Part shown: in pieces, positions 32,409 to 42,271 of the stretch
Layout of the letters: every line of letters begins with the position of its first letter
How positions within the stretch are numbered: the first letter of the stretch is position 1
Assembly (NCBI GenBank): GCA_947497985.1
Contig: CANMIX010000016.1
Location: 1-64,000 of the forward strand
DNA: 64,000 bases
Reading direction: 5' to 3'
Source of the DNA: an uncultured Paracoccaceae bacterium
GTDB taxonomy: Bacteria; Pseudomonadota; Alphaproteobacteria; Rhodobacterales; Rhodobacteraceae
The notes under the pieces: generated by a model
The model's input: the letters and a program-made list of their open reading frames with translations, nothing else
Told to the model about the DNA's origin: nothing
Database searches by the model: none
Made by a program: the position numbers and the translations under genes

Positions 32409-33497
32409 ATGACAAAATACCGGCAAGCTGCGCACCTCATGCCGGGGGTGTTGATTTGTTTAATCGTTGCAACAGCAGCACGGTTTCTTTCAGATCACTA
32501 CGCCGCACCAACTATGCTATTTGCTCTTCTTCTGGGGGTCAGTCTGCACTTCCTGGTGGACGATGAAAAAGCTGCATCGGGAATAAGGTTCGCCGCCGCG
32601 GATCTGTTGAAAATGGGCGTTGCGCTGCTGGGCCTCAGAATTACGTTGGCTGACATCGGCGATTTGGGAGTTCAAACCATTGGTCTCGTTATTGGCGGCG
32701 TCGTCTTTACCATATCGATAGGGATCGCTATCTCGTTTTTGTTCGGAAAGAACATCAAGTTTGGCGTTTTGTCCGGCGGCGCGGTTGGCATCTGCGGGGC
32801 TTCGGCGGCTTTGGCCATTTCAGCTGTGTTGCCCGCATCTGAGACGAGAGAACGCGATACGGCTTTTATCGTGGTCGCCGTCACCACGCTATCCACAATT
32901 GCAATGATTGTTTATCCGATTTTGGGGCAAGCTTTGGGATTGGATGATCAGTACATCGGCGTGCTTTTAGGGTTAACAATTCACGATGTTGCGCAGGTTG
33001 TCGGAGCAGGTTTTTCCGTTTCAGAAGAGGCGGGCAACACCGCAACCCTCATAAAATTATTTCGCGTATCACTTCTTGTTCCGGTAATTATTATGATCTC
33101 ATTCGCGTTCCGTCGCCAAGCGGAGCAAGGCAACCGTAGTGGTGTCCCTTGGTTTGTCTGTGGGTTCGCAATCGCGATTATTATAAACAGTCTGGGCGTT
33201 CTGCCTGGACCTATCAGGGCGTTGTTCGCGGCAATATCAACATGGCTGTTGGTGATCGGCATTGTCGGGATTGGCATGAAAACTTCATTGAAAAACTTAG
33301 GCAAAGTCGGAGGTGCAGCGCTCGTCATTGTGTGTCTCGAAACGGTCCTGCTTTTTGCAGTAGCGGCATCCATCCTTGTGCTGTCACAACCAAATACGCC
33401 TGACATCATATCGCTAGGAAATATGCATTCCGAAATTGGGGCCTGCGGAATGGCGATCAGTGACGTGGTTCATGCAAGCCTCGGACCGAGTGACTGA
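32409..33497 (+). CDS. YeiH-family putative anion exporter
   Basis: A 362-residue membrane protein of the YeiH/UPF0324 family with about ten helices. Diagnostic stretches are LKMGVALLGLRITLADIGDL, GGAVGICGASAALAISAVLP and LTIHDVAQVVGAGFSVSEEA. Members are annotated as putative sulfate exporters, with little experimental proof. It is coupled to aldoxime dehydratase 2 by a two-base gap and is the second sulfur-anion-type exporter in the island. Confidence 0.83.
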   Translation: MTKYRQAAHLMPGVLICLIVATAARFLSDHYAAPTMLFALLLGVSLHFLVDDEKAASGIRFAAADLLKMGVALLGLRITLADIGDLGVQTIGLVIGGVVFTISIGIAISFLFGKNIKFGVLSGGAVGICGASAALAISAVLPASETRERDTAFIVVAVTTLSTIAMIVYPILGQALGLDDQYIGVLLGLTIHDVAQVVGAGFSVSEEAGNTATLIKLFRVSLLVPVIIMISFAFRRQAEQGNRSGVPWFVCGFAIAIIINSLGVLPGPIRALFAAISTWLLVIGIVGIGMKTSLKNLGKVGGAALVIVCLETVLLFAVAASILVLSQPNTPDIISLGNMHSEIGACGMAISDVVHASLGPSD

Positions 33498-33578
33498 AAT
33501 GTTCAAGAAAATTCCGCCCGTAAACTCAGAAAACCATCTGGGCGCGAATTGCGACCCACAAAATACTAGGAAAGAAAC

Positions 33579-35039
33579 GTGACTAAACAACCAAAACTAA
33601 CAACCTCTTTCGGGGCACCTGTGCCAGACAACCAAAACATTTTGACGGCAGGACCACGTGGCCCGGCACTGCTTCAAGATGTTTGGTTTCTTGAAAAAAT
33701 GGCCCATTTCGACCGCGAAGTGATCCCTGAACGCCGCATGCATGCTAAAGGCTCGGCGGCCTATGGGACCTTTACGGTGACCCATGATATTACAAAATAC
33801 ACCCGTGCCAAGATTTTCTCAGAAGTCGGTAAGAAGACCGAAATGTTCTTGCGGTTTTCAACTGTGGCCGGTGAACGCGGCGCAGCTGACGCTGAGCGCG
33901 ATATTCGCGGGTTTGCGATGAAATTCTACACCGAAGAAGGCAATTGGGATCTGGTTGGCAATAACACACCGGTGTTCTTCTTACGGGACCCCATGAAATT
34001 CCCCGACCTGAACCACGCGGTAAAACGCGATCCACGCACGAACATGCGCAGTGCCGATAACAATTGGGATTTCTGGACTAACCTGCCCGAAGCTTTGCAC
34101 CAAGTCACGATCGTGATGTCAGATCGCGGGCTGCCTGCAACCTACCGCCACATGGACGGTTTCGGTAGCCATACCTTTAGCTTCATCAATGCCGACAATG
34201 AACGGTATTGGGTCAAGTTCCACTTTAAAACGCAGCAAGGCATCAAAAACCTTACTGATGCAGAAGCGGCGCAAGTGGTTGCACAGGATCGTGAAAGCCA
34301 TCAGCGCGATCTGTACGAAAGCATCGAGAACAAGGATTTCCCAAAGTGGACACTCTATGTTCAAATCATGCCAGAGAAGGACGCGGGCAGCTATCACGTT
34401 AACCCGTTTGATCTGACCAAAGTCTGGCCCCATGCAGATTATCCGCTGATTGAAGTGGGCGAGATGGAATTGAACTGTAACCCTGAAAACTACCATGCTG
34501 AGGTCGAGCAATCCGCATTCGCACCGTCCAACGTGGTGCCAGGAATCAGCTTCTCACCGGACAAAATGCTTCAAGGGCGTCTCTTTTCGTATGGCGACAC
34601 GCAACGTCACCGTTTGGGCGTCAACCATGCCCAAATCCCCGTTAACGCCCCGCGTTGTCCGGTCCATTCGTACCACCGTGATGGCGGCATGCGTATTGAC
34701 GGCAATGCTGGATCCCGTATTGGGTACGAGCCAAACATGCACGGCGAATGGCAGGAGCAGCCAGATTTCTCCGAACCACCTATGACGATTGAGGGCACAG
34801 CAGATCATTGGAACCATCGTGAAGATGATGATTATTACTCACAGCCGGGCAACCTGTTCCGTTTGATGTCTCCAGAGCAGCAGCAGGCTCTGTTCGAAAA
34901 CACGGGCCGCAGCCTTGGCGGAGCACGGATTGAAATCCAAAACCGTCACCTCCGCAATTGCCACCGAGCAGATCCCGCCTACGCTCTCGGCGTTGCAAAA
35001 GCACTCGGCGTTGACATCGCGAATGTTGGCGACCTCTAA
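33579..35039 (+). CDS. katA: Small-subunit haem catalase
   Basis: A 486-residue clade 3 catalase converting hydrogen peroxide to water and oxygen. The catalytic His (H55 in [14 protein letters not shown]), Asn (N128 in [13 protein letters not shown]) and the haem-ligand Tyr motif [14 protein letters not shown] are present. The length fits the small-subunit type without the flavodoxin-like C-terminal domain. GAAAG precedes the start. It lies 80 bases after yeiH on the same strand and could serve peroxide from haem enzymes in the island; that link is inference. Confidence 0.95.
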   Translation: MTKQPKLTTSFGAPVPDNQNILTAGPRGPALLQDVWFLEKMAHFDREVIPERRMHAKGSAAYGTFTVTHDITKYTRAKIFSEVGKKTEMFLRFSTVAGERGAADAERDIRGFAMKFYTEEGNWDLVGNNTPVFFLRDPMKFPDLNHAVKRDPRTNMRSADNNWDFWTNLPEALHQVTIVMSDRGLPATYRHMDGFGSHTFSFINADNERYWVKFHFKTQQGIKNLTDAEAAQVVAQDRESHQRDLYESIENKDFPKWTLYVQIMPEKDAGSYHVNPFDLTKVWPHADYPLIEVGEMELNCNPENYHAEVEQSAFAPSNVVPGISFSPDKMLQGRLFSYGDTQRHRLGVNHAQIPVNAPRCPVHSYHRDGGMRIDGNAGSRIGYEPNMHGEWQEQPDFSEPPMTIEGTADHWNHREDDDYYSQPGNLFRLMSPEQQQALFENTGRSLGGARIEIQNRHLRNCHRADPAYALGVAKALGVDIANVGDL

Positions 35040-35240
35040 GGTAAGCTTTCTAAAACAATTCGCCTGCGTTGACATCTGTTGGCGTGGGCGGAACCTGATT
35101 TTGGAAAAGAACTTATTTCTAGATACGTTCTACTTTGCAGCGCATGTCTGCAATTCTGCATTATTCGCTATTAGGGAAAACACCGACGCAATACTGTCGC
35201 TCCCCCAACCAGACTAAAGGATGCCCGACGCGCCAAGGGA

Positions 35241-35750
35241 GTGTCTATTGACGCTGTGGCTAAGCTGTCTGGCGTATCACGAAGAATGGTCAGCCAAATT
35301 GAACGCGGTGAATCTTCGCCAACAATTTCAACATTGTGGAATTTAACGAAGGCACTTCAAGTGGAATTCGCAGGGCTTCTTGAAGACGATCATAACAGCC
35401 GTGTCGAAGTCCTTCGTAGCGTGGATGTCCCTACAATCGAAAACCATGGGACTGGTTGGTCGATCCGTATCCTTTCGCCGCCAGAGGAAGCGAGGCGGCA
35501 CGAGGTTCACGATCTGCAATTTGGCAAAGACAGTGTCGTTGCTAGTCTGCCCCATGCGCAAGGTGCGCGTGAGCATCTGACAGTCATTGAGGGGCAACTC
35601 ACCGTTTCTAGCGGTGATGCGGTTGAGCAATTATCCACGGGCGATGCAGCGCGTTACGCAGCTGATGTTCCCCAAAAAATAGCGCTGATAGACCCGCGCA
35701 TGCGATTTTGTTGGTGCATGGGGCGTAAAATATCCGCCATTACGGATTAA
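35241..35750 (+). CDS. XRE-cupin regulator, N-terminus possibly frameshifted
   Basis: A regulator with an XRE helix-turn-helix ([35 protein letters not shown]) and a C-terminal cupin sensor ([20 protein letters not shown]). GTG 35241 is the first usable start. However, the in-frame codons before it (35211-35240, RLKDARRAKG) are the usual first helix, and no start codon serves them before a stop at 35172. A frameshift near the run of Cs at 35202-35206 is likely. Related genes precede kbl-tdh in roseobacters, and the next two genes here are kbl and tdh relics. Confidence 0.7.
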   Translation: MSIDAVAKLSGVSRRMVSQIERGESSPTISTLWNLTKALQVEFAGLLEDDHNSRVEVLRSVDVPTIENHGTGWSIRILSPPEEARRHEVHDLQFGKDSVVASLPHAQGAREHLTVIEGQLTVSSGDAVEQLSTGDAARYAADVPQKIALIDPRMRFCWCMGRKISAITD

Positions 35751-35823
35751 CGTACACTTTAACGTAATTCCAATATTACAGGCTCATTTCAAATGTAACA
35801 CTCTCTCGGAAACGGAGGGTGTC

Positions 35824-36821
35824 ATGATGACCGTATTTTTAGATCACATCACAAATACGCTTACCCAGATTGACGCAGAGGGAATGACCAAGCGCGAACG
35901 GCTCATTATGTCACCGCAGTCGGGAAAAATCACAGCTAACGGCAAGCCCATCATCAACCTATGCGCCAATAACTACGTTGGACTGGCGGATCATCCCAAT
36001 CTGATAAGCGCGGCAACTGATGTAACGGGCACCAAAGGTTTCGGCATGGCGTCGGTCCATTTCATTTGTGGCACGCATGACCTGGACCACGAGCTGGAGC
36101 AGAGTTTGGCGCGCTTCTTAGGCAAGGACGACGCGATCCTGTTTGCCGCGTGTTTTGATGCAAACGGAGGTCTGTTCGAACCGCTTTTGGGGTCTGAAGG
36201 CGCGATCATTTCGGACGCGTTAAACCACGCCTCGATCATTGATAGTATTCGGTTGTGCAAAGCGAAACGATACCGTTATGCGAACTCTGACATGGCCGAT
36301 CTTGAGGCGCAACTGAAGGCGGCAAAGGTTGCCGGTGCGCGGTTCATCATGATCGCGACGGACGGCGTGTTCAGCATGGATGGCTATCTGGCCAACCTTC
36401 CAGAGATCACAAAACCGGCCGGAAAATACGACTCACTTGTTATGGTCGCTGATTGCCATTTCACGGGCTTTATGGGTCCGAAGGGCAAGGGCGCGCTAGC
36501 GCATTTCGATGTGGATGTCGATATCCTGACAGGAACGCTTGGTAAGGCGCTGGGGCGCGCAATCGGCGGCTGCATCGCTGGACCTCAGCCCGTGATTGAC
36601 CTTTTGCGACAACGGGCACGGCCTTGCCTTTCCCCGAATTCCTTGCCACCCGCCATTGTGGCCGCTGGGATTGAGGTCATTCGGTTGGTTGAATAAGGTG
36701 ATACCCTGCGTGCACAATTGTTTGAAAACGCCGCCTATTGGCATGCGGGACTGACCTGACTGGGGTTCGATTTGTTGCCGCGTTCGAGACCGCAGGTAAA
36801 GCTGTTGGAGTGATCAAATGA
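35824..36821 (+). pseudogene. kbl: 2-amino-3-ketobutyrate CoA ligase (glycine C-acetyltransferase), broken
   Basis: The first 290 codons are a good [23 protein letters not shown] near the start, [19 protein letters not shown], the PLP Lys in [12 protein letters not shown], and [23 protein letters not shown] stop at 36694 interrupts. The frame resumes with GDTLRAQLFENAAYWHAGL and jumps, with a frame change, to the extreme C-terminus AAFETAGKAVGVIK before TGA 36819. About 80 residues are deleted. Intact KBL (~395 aa) makes glycine and acetyl-CoA in threonine breakdown. A GGAGG site and the ATGA overlap with tdh are still in place. Confidence 0.85.
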
Positions 36822-37770
36822 GCAATGAAATGAAAGCCCTGGTCAAAGCACATGCACGCCAAGGGCTTTGTCTACAAACTGCGCCCGTGGCAGAGATCGG
36901 GCCAAACGACGTGCTGTTCCGTATCAATAAAACAGGCATTAGCGAAACCTATATCCACATCTGGAATTGGGATGAATGGGCCGTAAAAACAGTTCCTGCG
37001 CCCCTGATCACGGGGCACGAATTTGCCGGTGAAATCGTCGAACTGTGCCATAACCTCGAGGGCCTCGTGTTGGGCAACGGTGTAGCGGCGAAGGGCATCT
37101 AATCGGCAAACAATCCCGCCAAAGCCGTGCGGGGAAATTCCACCTCGACCTGGAAACACGCGGTATCGGCGTGATCCTTGCCCCCCTTGGGAGTGCTGTT
37201 CATACGGCGTTGTCGTTTTATCTGGTGGACGAAGATGTGTTGACTACCGGCGCTGGCCTTATTGGGATCATGGCGGCGGCCGTTGCTTGCCACGCAGGTG
37301 CGCGCAATGTGGCGATCACCGACATCAACCAAGATCAGCTTGATCTAGCGGCAAAGGTCGCTGATGTTGTTCCGTTAAACGTGACCAAAGACGATCTGGC
37401 TGACATTCAGGCGCAGCTGCAAATTACGCAGAGCTTTGATGTTGGATTAGAAATGTCCGGCAACCAGATCGCGCTGGATCAGATGGTCGCGGCCATGGTT
37501 TTGGGCGGGCGCATTGCGCTGTTGGGGATTCCGCCGGGCAAAAGCCCCGTCGATTTGAGCCGGATTGTCTTTAAAGCGATCACCTTGAATGGCATCTACG
37601 GACGTGAAATCTTTGAAACCTGGTACAAGATGATCGCCATGCTGCAAAACGGGTTGGATGTATCAGGCGATATCACCCACCGCTTTGGAGTTCAGGATTA
37701 CGCCGAAGGGTTCGCAACCATGAGGTCAAGGCAATCAGGGAAGGTCGTGCTGGATTGGGCTGCCCTCTAA
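36818..37770 (+). pseudogene. tdh: Threonine 3-dehydrogenase, broken
   Basis: The N-part reads MKALVKAHARQGLCLQ and HIWNWDEWAVKT with GHEFAGEIVE. The catalytic-zinc Cys motif normally GICGTD is GISETY, and a frameshift near 37085 precedes GEGHLIGKQSRQSRAGKFHL. A deletion then joins TRGIGV to ILAPLGSAVHTALSF, removing about 28 residues. The NAD-binding and C-terminal parts (TGAGLIGIMAAAV; GIYGREIFETWYKM) remain in a second frame to 37770. Loss of zinc ligand, frame and segment means no activity. Confidence 0.87.
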
Positions 37771-37845
37771 ATTTGAATAGGTTCAGGGGGGCGCTAAAAA
37801 CGACGCATCTCCCCAATTTTGCACGGGTCAAGCCCCAAAATAGAT

Positions 37846-38277
37846 CTAGCGAACGACATAGACCGAACAATTGGAATACCTCACAACGCGCGCAGCGTTA
37901 GGCCCCAAGAGGTAGTCTTTGAATTCGGGTTTATGCGCGCCAATAACAATGAGGCTGGACTTGGCGGTCTCAGCCAGCTTGAGAACCTCTTCGTAGGCTG
38001 TGCCGGTTGCCACAATATGCCGAACCTTCTTGTTGGCCGCCGCCCCGATCGCTTCAACGACCGCGGCTTCAAGCGCGATTTTGGCTGACTCTACCAGTTT
38101 TGAGTGGTGATCGCTTTTGAAAAAACTGCCAACCATACTCTTGCCATAGTCAGGCAGGACCGTAATAACATCAAGGGAAACACCGACCACATCTGCCAGC
38201 TTTTGGGCTTCGATAAGAACAGCGCCATCACCATTGGTATCCGAGATATCAATGGCGCACAGGACAGGACCGGTCAT
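37846..38277 (-). CDS. Universal stress protein, UspA family
   Basis: A 143-residue single-domain Usp. It begins TGPVLCAIDISDTNGDGAV. The nucleotide-binding loop is represented by SLIVIGAHKPEFKDYLLGPN with AARVVRYSNCSVYVVR, the ATP-type G-2x-G-9x-G(S/T) region being only partly conserved. Usp genes often follow TAXI-TRAP permeases, and in TeaD-type systems they bind and modulate the transporter. It overlaps the permease stop by four bases (ATGA). Confidence 0.88.
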   Translation of the reverse strand: MTGPVLCAIDISDTNGDGAVLIEAQKLADVVGVSLDVITVLPDYGKSMVGSFFKSDHHSKLVESAKIALEAAVVEAIGAAANKKVRHIVATGTAYEEVLKLAETAKSSLIVIGAHKPEFKDYLLGPNAARVVRYSNCSVYVVR

Positions 38278-40886
38278 GCAATTTCTCCTGTTAGTATTTC
38301 GCGCCGGACGCGGCCGCGTTGCAGCATGAAAATGAAAGCCAAGAAAATAAGAGCCGGAATAAATACCAGCTCTTTTGGTGACTGGGGTTGCGGCGCCAGA
38401 ACTTCTTTGACGGTCACAAATGCATCACCGTAGAAATCATAATCCGCTAACGCGCTGGAGTGTGGCGAACCGAACATAGGTTCTTCCACGGTCAAAGCAC
38501 CGTCGTTGCTCTGCAGGGAAAGGCCCATAGCCAACAAACGATCTGCGGGCGCTTCGTCGCCAATCGCAAGCAGAATCGTAGTGTCACGCAATTCGCGTGT
38601 GTCAAAGTCGGGGCCATTGACAACTACCCGGATTTCGCTGTCCGGTTCTGCCGCTGCAATCGCCTGGACAAGCGCTGATGGTTCGACATCCGTGAACGGC
38701 GGCTGGAAGCGATCCATGAAGAAGTCAGGCCGGAACAGCAAGAAGGCGATCAAGATCAGTGCGACACTTTCATAGATCCGGCTTTTGGTAACAAACCACC
38801 CCATCGTGCCCGCGGTAAACACAAGGATCGCGATACTGGCAGATATAAAGACCAATATACCTTGCGCCCACCCGACATCGATCAACAATAAATCAGTGTT
38901 GAAGATGAATACGAAGGGTAGGGCGACCGTGCGCAAGCTGTAGAAGAACGCCACAAAGCCCGTTTTGATCGCATCGCCCCCCGAAACAGCGGCAGCGGCG
39001 AAACTTGCCAAACCAACCGGTGGCGTCACATCCGCCATAATACCGAAATAAAACACGAACAGATGCACTGCGATCAGCGGCACGATCAAGCCCGATTGGG
39101 CGCCAAGCTCGACAACCACGCCTGCCATCAAAGACGACACAACAATATAGTTCGCCGTGGTGGGCAGCCCCATCCCGAGGATCAGCGACAGCAGGCCAAC
39201 CATAATCAACATCAAGATCAGGTTTCCACCGGACAAGAATTCGACCAGATCAGCCATGACTTGGCCAACACCCGTTAGTGTAACGGTGCCGACGATCACA
39301 CCAGCCGTTGCAGTCGCAAGACCGATACCAATCATGTTGCGTGCGCCGTCGATCAGACCTTGCAGTAAGTCCGCAACACTGTCTTTGAACCGCGCGACCA
39401 CGGCGCTTTCGCCGCGGAAAATGGCCTTCATGGGTTTTTGTGTTAGTAGGATAACGAACAATAACATCGTAGCCCAGAAAGCAGACAGGCCCGGTGATTT
39501 CTGTTCGATCATCAAGAAGTAAACCAATACGATAATCGGCAGCAAGAAGTACAGACCGGCCTTGTAGATTTCACCAACCACCGGCAGTTCAACGTCTTTG
39601 GCGTTGGGATCATCTGCTTCAAGATCGGGCACACTGGATGCGACAAACAACAATCCAGCGTAAGCCAAAAACACGAGTGCGGATAAGATCAATCCTGAGT
39701 TTGGAAGAATGCTTGTGATCGCCTTAACAGGGTATTGCATTCCGTAACAAAGGGCTGCGAACCCGATGAAAAATCCCGCCATTCCCCCGACGGTACGCCC
39801 AATGGACACAACACGGTTGCCCAGCGTTGGCATGTTGTTTTTCACAGCTTCAAGGTGAACGATATAGACCAGCGCGATGTAAGAAATCGTTGCAGGCAGG
39901 AAAGCGGTCTTGATCACATCGACATACGAAATTCCGACGTATTCAACCATCAAGAAGGCCGCGGCACCCATAACAGGGGGCATGATTTGCCCGTTTACAG
40001 ATGACGCTACTTCGACAGCGCCGGCTTTTTCGGATGAAAAACCAACACGTTTCATAAGGGGAATAGTGAATGTACCCGTAGTCACAACATTGGCGATAGA
40101 AGATCCAGAGATCAAACCTGTCGCCGCCGATCCTACAACAGCGGCCTTGGCGGGGCCGCCCTTAAGATGGCCAAGCGCGCCAAACGCCATTTTGATGAAA
40201 TAATTGCCCGCGCCTGCCTTATCCAGCAAGGCCCCGAACAACACGAATAGAAATACGAATTTCGTCGAAACCCCCAACGCGATGCCGAACACCCCCTCAG
40301 AGGTGATCCACATATGGCTCATGGCTTTCTTCAGGGACGCACCGCTCCAGCGGATGACATCGGGGAAAATAGTAGAGGAACCAAAAAACACATAGAGCAG
40401 AAATACAACGGCAATGATGGCCATTGCGGGGCCAAGGGCGCGCCGCGCGCCTTCGAACAACAAGATCAAGCCCGCAAGCGCGAACCATTTGTCTACATCA
40501 TCGGCAAGGCCGCCGGACTGGACGATCTTTTCGTAATAAAAATAGCCGTAAAGCGCGATGAACACGCCAGAAAACCCCATAATCCAATCATTGATCGGGA
40601 TGTAATGACGGGGGCTGGATTTCAGGGCTGGGTAGGCCATGAAAGCAAGGAATATGGCAAAAGCGAGGTGTATTTGTCGTGAATTGTTTACGACCGACCC
40701 GGGGAGTAATTGGTTCGAAAGAGGCGATGCGAGGATGACTTGAAACACGGACCAAGTAATCGCGATGATGGACAGGAACAGCCCGACGGTGCCGATGGGT
40801 TTACGGGCACCGGAGTCAGAAGACGAGACGAGATCCTGAAGCTCTGCTTCGCTAAGACCTGTGCTTTGATCTTGTTTAGTCGCCAT
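38274..40886 (-). CDS. TRAP fused permease with C-terminal DUF3394
   Basis: An 870-residue 4TM/12TM TRAP permease. The N-terminal quarter carries small-subunit helices, the centre DctM motifs (GSAATGLISGSSIANVVTTG, ASSVNGQIMPPVMGAAAFLM, GMGLPTTANYIVVSSLMAGV). The last ~180 residues form the DUF3394 extension with a periplasmic segment containing VVVNGPDFDTRELRDTTILL. It works with the TAXI receptor upstream; the ligand is unknown. The operon is TAXI-permease-Usp. Confidence 0.92.
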   Translation of the reverse strand: MATKQDQSTGLSEAELQDLVSSSDSGARKPIGTVGLFLSIIAITWSVFQVILASPLSNQLLPGSVVNNSRQIHLAFAIFLAFMAYPALKSSPRHYIPINDWIMGFSGVFIALYGYFYYEKIVQSGGLADDVDKWFALAGLILLFEGARRALGPAMAIIAVVFLLYVFFGSSTIFPDVIRWSGASLKKAMSHMWITSEGVFGIALGVSTKFVFLFVLFGALLDKAGAGNYFIKMAFGALGHLKGGPAKAAVVGSAATGLISGSSIANVVTTGTFTIPLMKRVGFSSEKAGAVEVASSVNGQIMPPVMGAAAFLMVEYVGISYVDVIKTAFLPATISYIALVYIVHLEAVKNNMPTLGNRVVSIGRTVGGMAGFFIGFAALCYGMQYPVKAITSILPNSGLILSALVFLAYAGLLFVASSVPDLEADDPNAKDVELPVVGEIYKAGLYFLLPIIVLVYFLMIEQKSPGLSAFWATMLLFVILLTQKPMKAIFRGESAVVARFKDSVADLLQGLIDGARNMIGIGLATATAGVIVGTVTLTGVGQVMADLVEFLSGGNLILMLIMVGLLSLILGMGLPTTANYIVVSSLMAGVVVELGAQSGLIVPLIAVHLFVFYFGIMADVTPPVGLASFAAAAVSGGDAIKTGFVAFFYSLRTVALPFVFIFNTDLLLIDVGWAQGILVFISASIAILVFTAGTMGWFVTKSRIYESVALILIAFLLFRPDFFMDRFQPPFTDVEPSALVQAIAAAEPDSEIRVVVNGPDFDTRELRDTTILLAIGDEAPADRLLAMGLSLQSNDGALTVEEPMFGSPHSSALADYDFYGDAFVTVKEVLAPQPQSPKELVFIPALIFLAFIFMLQRGRVRREILTGEIA

Positions 40887-40939
40887 GAAATTCTACTCCT
40901 CACAAGTATTTTCGTTCGCCATTGGCGAGCATCATCGCA

Positions 40940-40973
40940 AAAGCGAGGGGGTAAACGCCGACCCCCTCGCTTT
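40940..40973 (-). terminator. Intercistronic hairpin after the TAXI receptor gene
   Basis: AAAGCGAGGGGGT and ACCCCCTCGCTTT pair perfectly over 13 bp with an eight-base loop, 22 bases after the receptor stop and 54 before the permease start. It would favour receptor over permease expression. Confidence 0.75.
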
Positions 40974-40995
40974 CTTCAGTGCGAGATCGGTTGGA

Positions 40996-41964
40996 TTACT
41001 CGATCAAGCCGGCTTCGCGGTAATATTTTTCAGCACCCGCGTGCAGAGGGGCCGACAAGCCGGCTGACGCCATTTCCGCTGGATCAAGGTTGGCGAAGGC
41101 GGGATGCAAACCACGGAATGCATCGATGTTTTCAAACACACCTGAAACGACAGCATACACCGCGTCCGCAGACACGTCAGTCGAGCTTACGAACGTTGCG
41201 CCAACACCGAATGTTGTCACATCTTCGTCCGTGCCACGGTACATGCCGCCCGGAATGGTTGCAGTCCGATAAAAGCTATTGTCGGCAATCAAGGCATCAA
41301 TTTCTGCGCCGGTCACGCTGACGATGACTGAGTCACAGGCCGTTGTTGCTTCTTGAATGGTGCCTGACGGGTGGCCCACAGTTACAACCATCGCATCGAT
41401 CTGGTTGTCACAAAGAGCTGATGACTGCTCAGCGACTTTCATTTCTGAGGCCAAAGCAAAGTCGTCAGTTGTCCAACCTTTTGCTTCCATCAAGGCTTCC
41501 ATTGTTCCGCGCTGGCCAGAACCAGGGTTGCCGATGTTGACCCGCTTGCCGATCAGATCATCAAATGTTGTGATGCCTGAATCTGCACGTGCCACAACCG
41601 TGAAAGGTTCGGCATGAACGGAGAATACAGCGCGCAGGCCTTCAAATGCACCGGCCTCTTCGAAACGGGAGGTGCCGTTAAACGCATGGTATTGCCAATC
41701 GGACTGAGCGACACCAAACTGAAGCTCACCTTCGCGGATTGTGTTGATGTTGTACACGGAACCGCCCGTGGATTCGACCGAACACCGAATGCCGTGTTCG
41801 CTGCGTCCTTGATTAACGAGGCGACAAATCGCGCCACCAGTCGGATAATAAACACCCGTAACGCCGCCTGTGCCAATTGTGATGAATTCTTCTGCAAACG
41901 CAGCAGGCGCTAGCAGTGTCGCAAGCGCAGTCGCCGCCAAAGAACTTTTGAATTTCGAATACAT
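40996..41964 (-). CDS. TAXI-family TRAP solute receptor
   Basis: A 322-residue periplasmic receptor. The signal peptide MYSKFKSSLAATALATLLAP is cleaved probably after AFA. The defining TAXI start EFITIGTGGVTGVYYPTGGA follows, then KRVNIGNPGSGQRGTMEALM. ATG 41964 is preceded by GGGAG; the longer frame to 41997 is not. Ligands of characterised TAXI proteins are mostly organic acids. First gene of the TAXI-permease-Usp operon. Confidence 0.92.
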   Translation of the reverse strand: MYSKFKSSLAATALATLLAPAAFAEEFITIGTGGVTGVYYPTGGAICRLVNQGRSEHGIRCSVESTGGSVYNINTIREGELQFGVAQSDWQYHAFNGTSRFEEAGAFEGLRAVFSVHAEPFTVVARADSGITTFDDLIGKRVNIGNPGSGQRGTMEALMEAKGWTTDDFALASEMKVAEQSSALCDNQIDAMVVTVGHPSGTIQEATTACDSVIVSVTGAEIDALIADNSFYRTATIPGGMYRGTDEDVTTFGVGATFVSSTDVSADAVYAVVSGVFENIDAFRGLHPAFANLDPAEMASAGLSAPLHAGAEKYYREAGLIE

Positions 41965-42271
41965 TTCATAACTCCCAGTTTTGATATCGCACGGCATTTT
42001 GTGTAGGCTTCGTTGCCAGAGCCGCCTTTATGTCTCCTGCTGCTTAGTTAAACGCAGGGGCTAACGCCTTGGAGTTAATCGTATCTTTATGGACCTTATT
42101 AGCGAGTTTTTAGACTTTCGTTTCATTCCGTTTCAGACTAATTGAGGGCAAAAATTTATGCATTGTGGTTCAGCACGGGTTAACGGCCAAGATTTAGAGA
42201 ACATACATCTATTGCCGGACAGAGTTCACACAGCTCTGCATCGACCGCACAATTTCTATTTTGAAATTCGT
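41965..42271. other. Intergenic region upstream of the TAXI operon
   Basis: About 300 AT-rich bases between the TAXI start and the end of the aminotransferase gene. It must hold the TAXI operon promoter. I see no strong palindrome or RNA structure. Confidence 0.4.

Noticed and set aside
38274-40500. Long plus-strand frames opposite the TRAP permease
   Set aside because: Complementary-strand shadows of a well-supported membrane protein gene.
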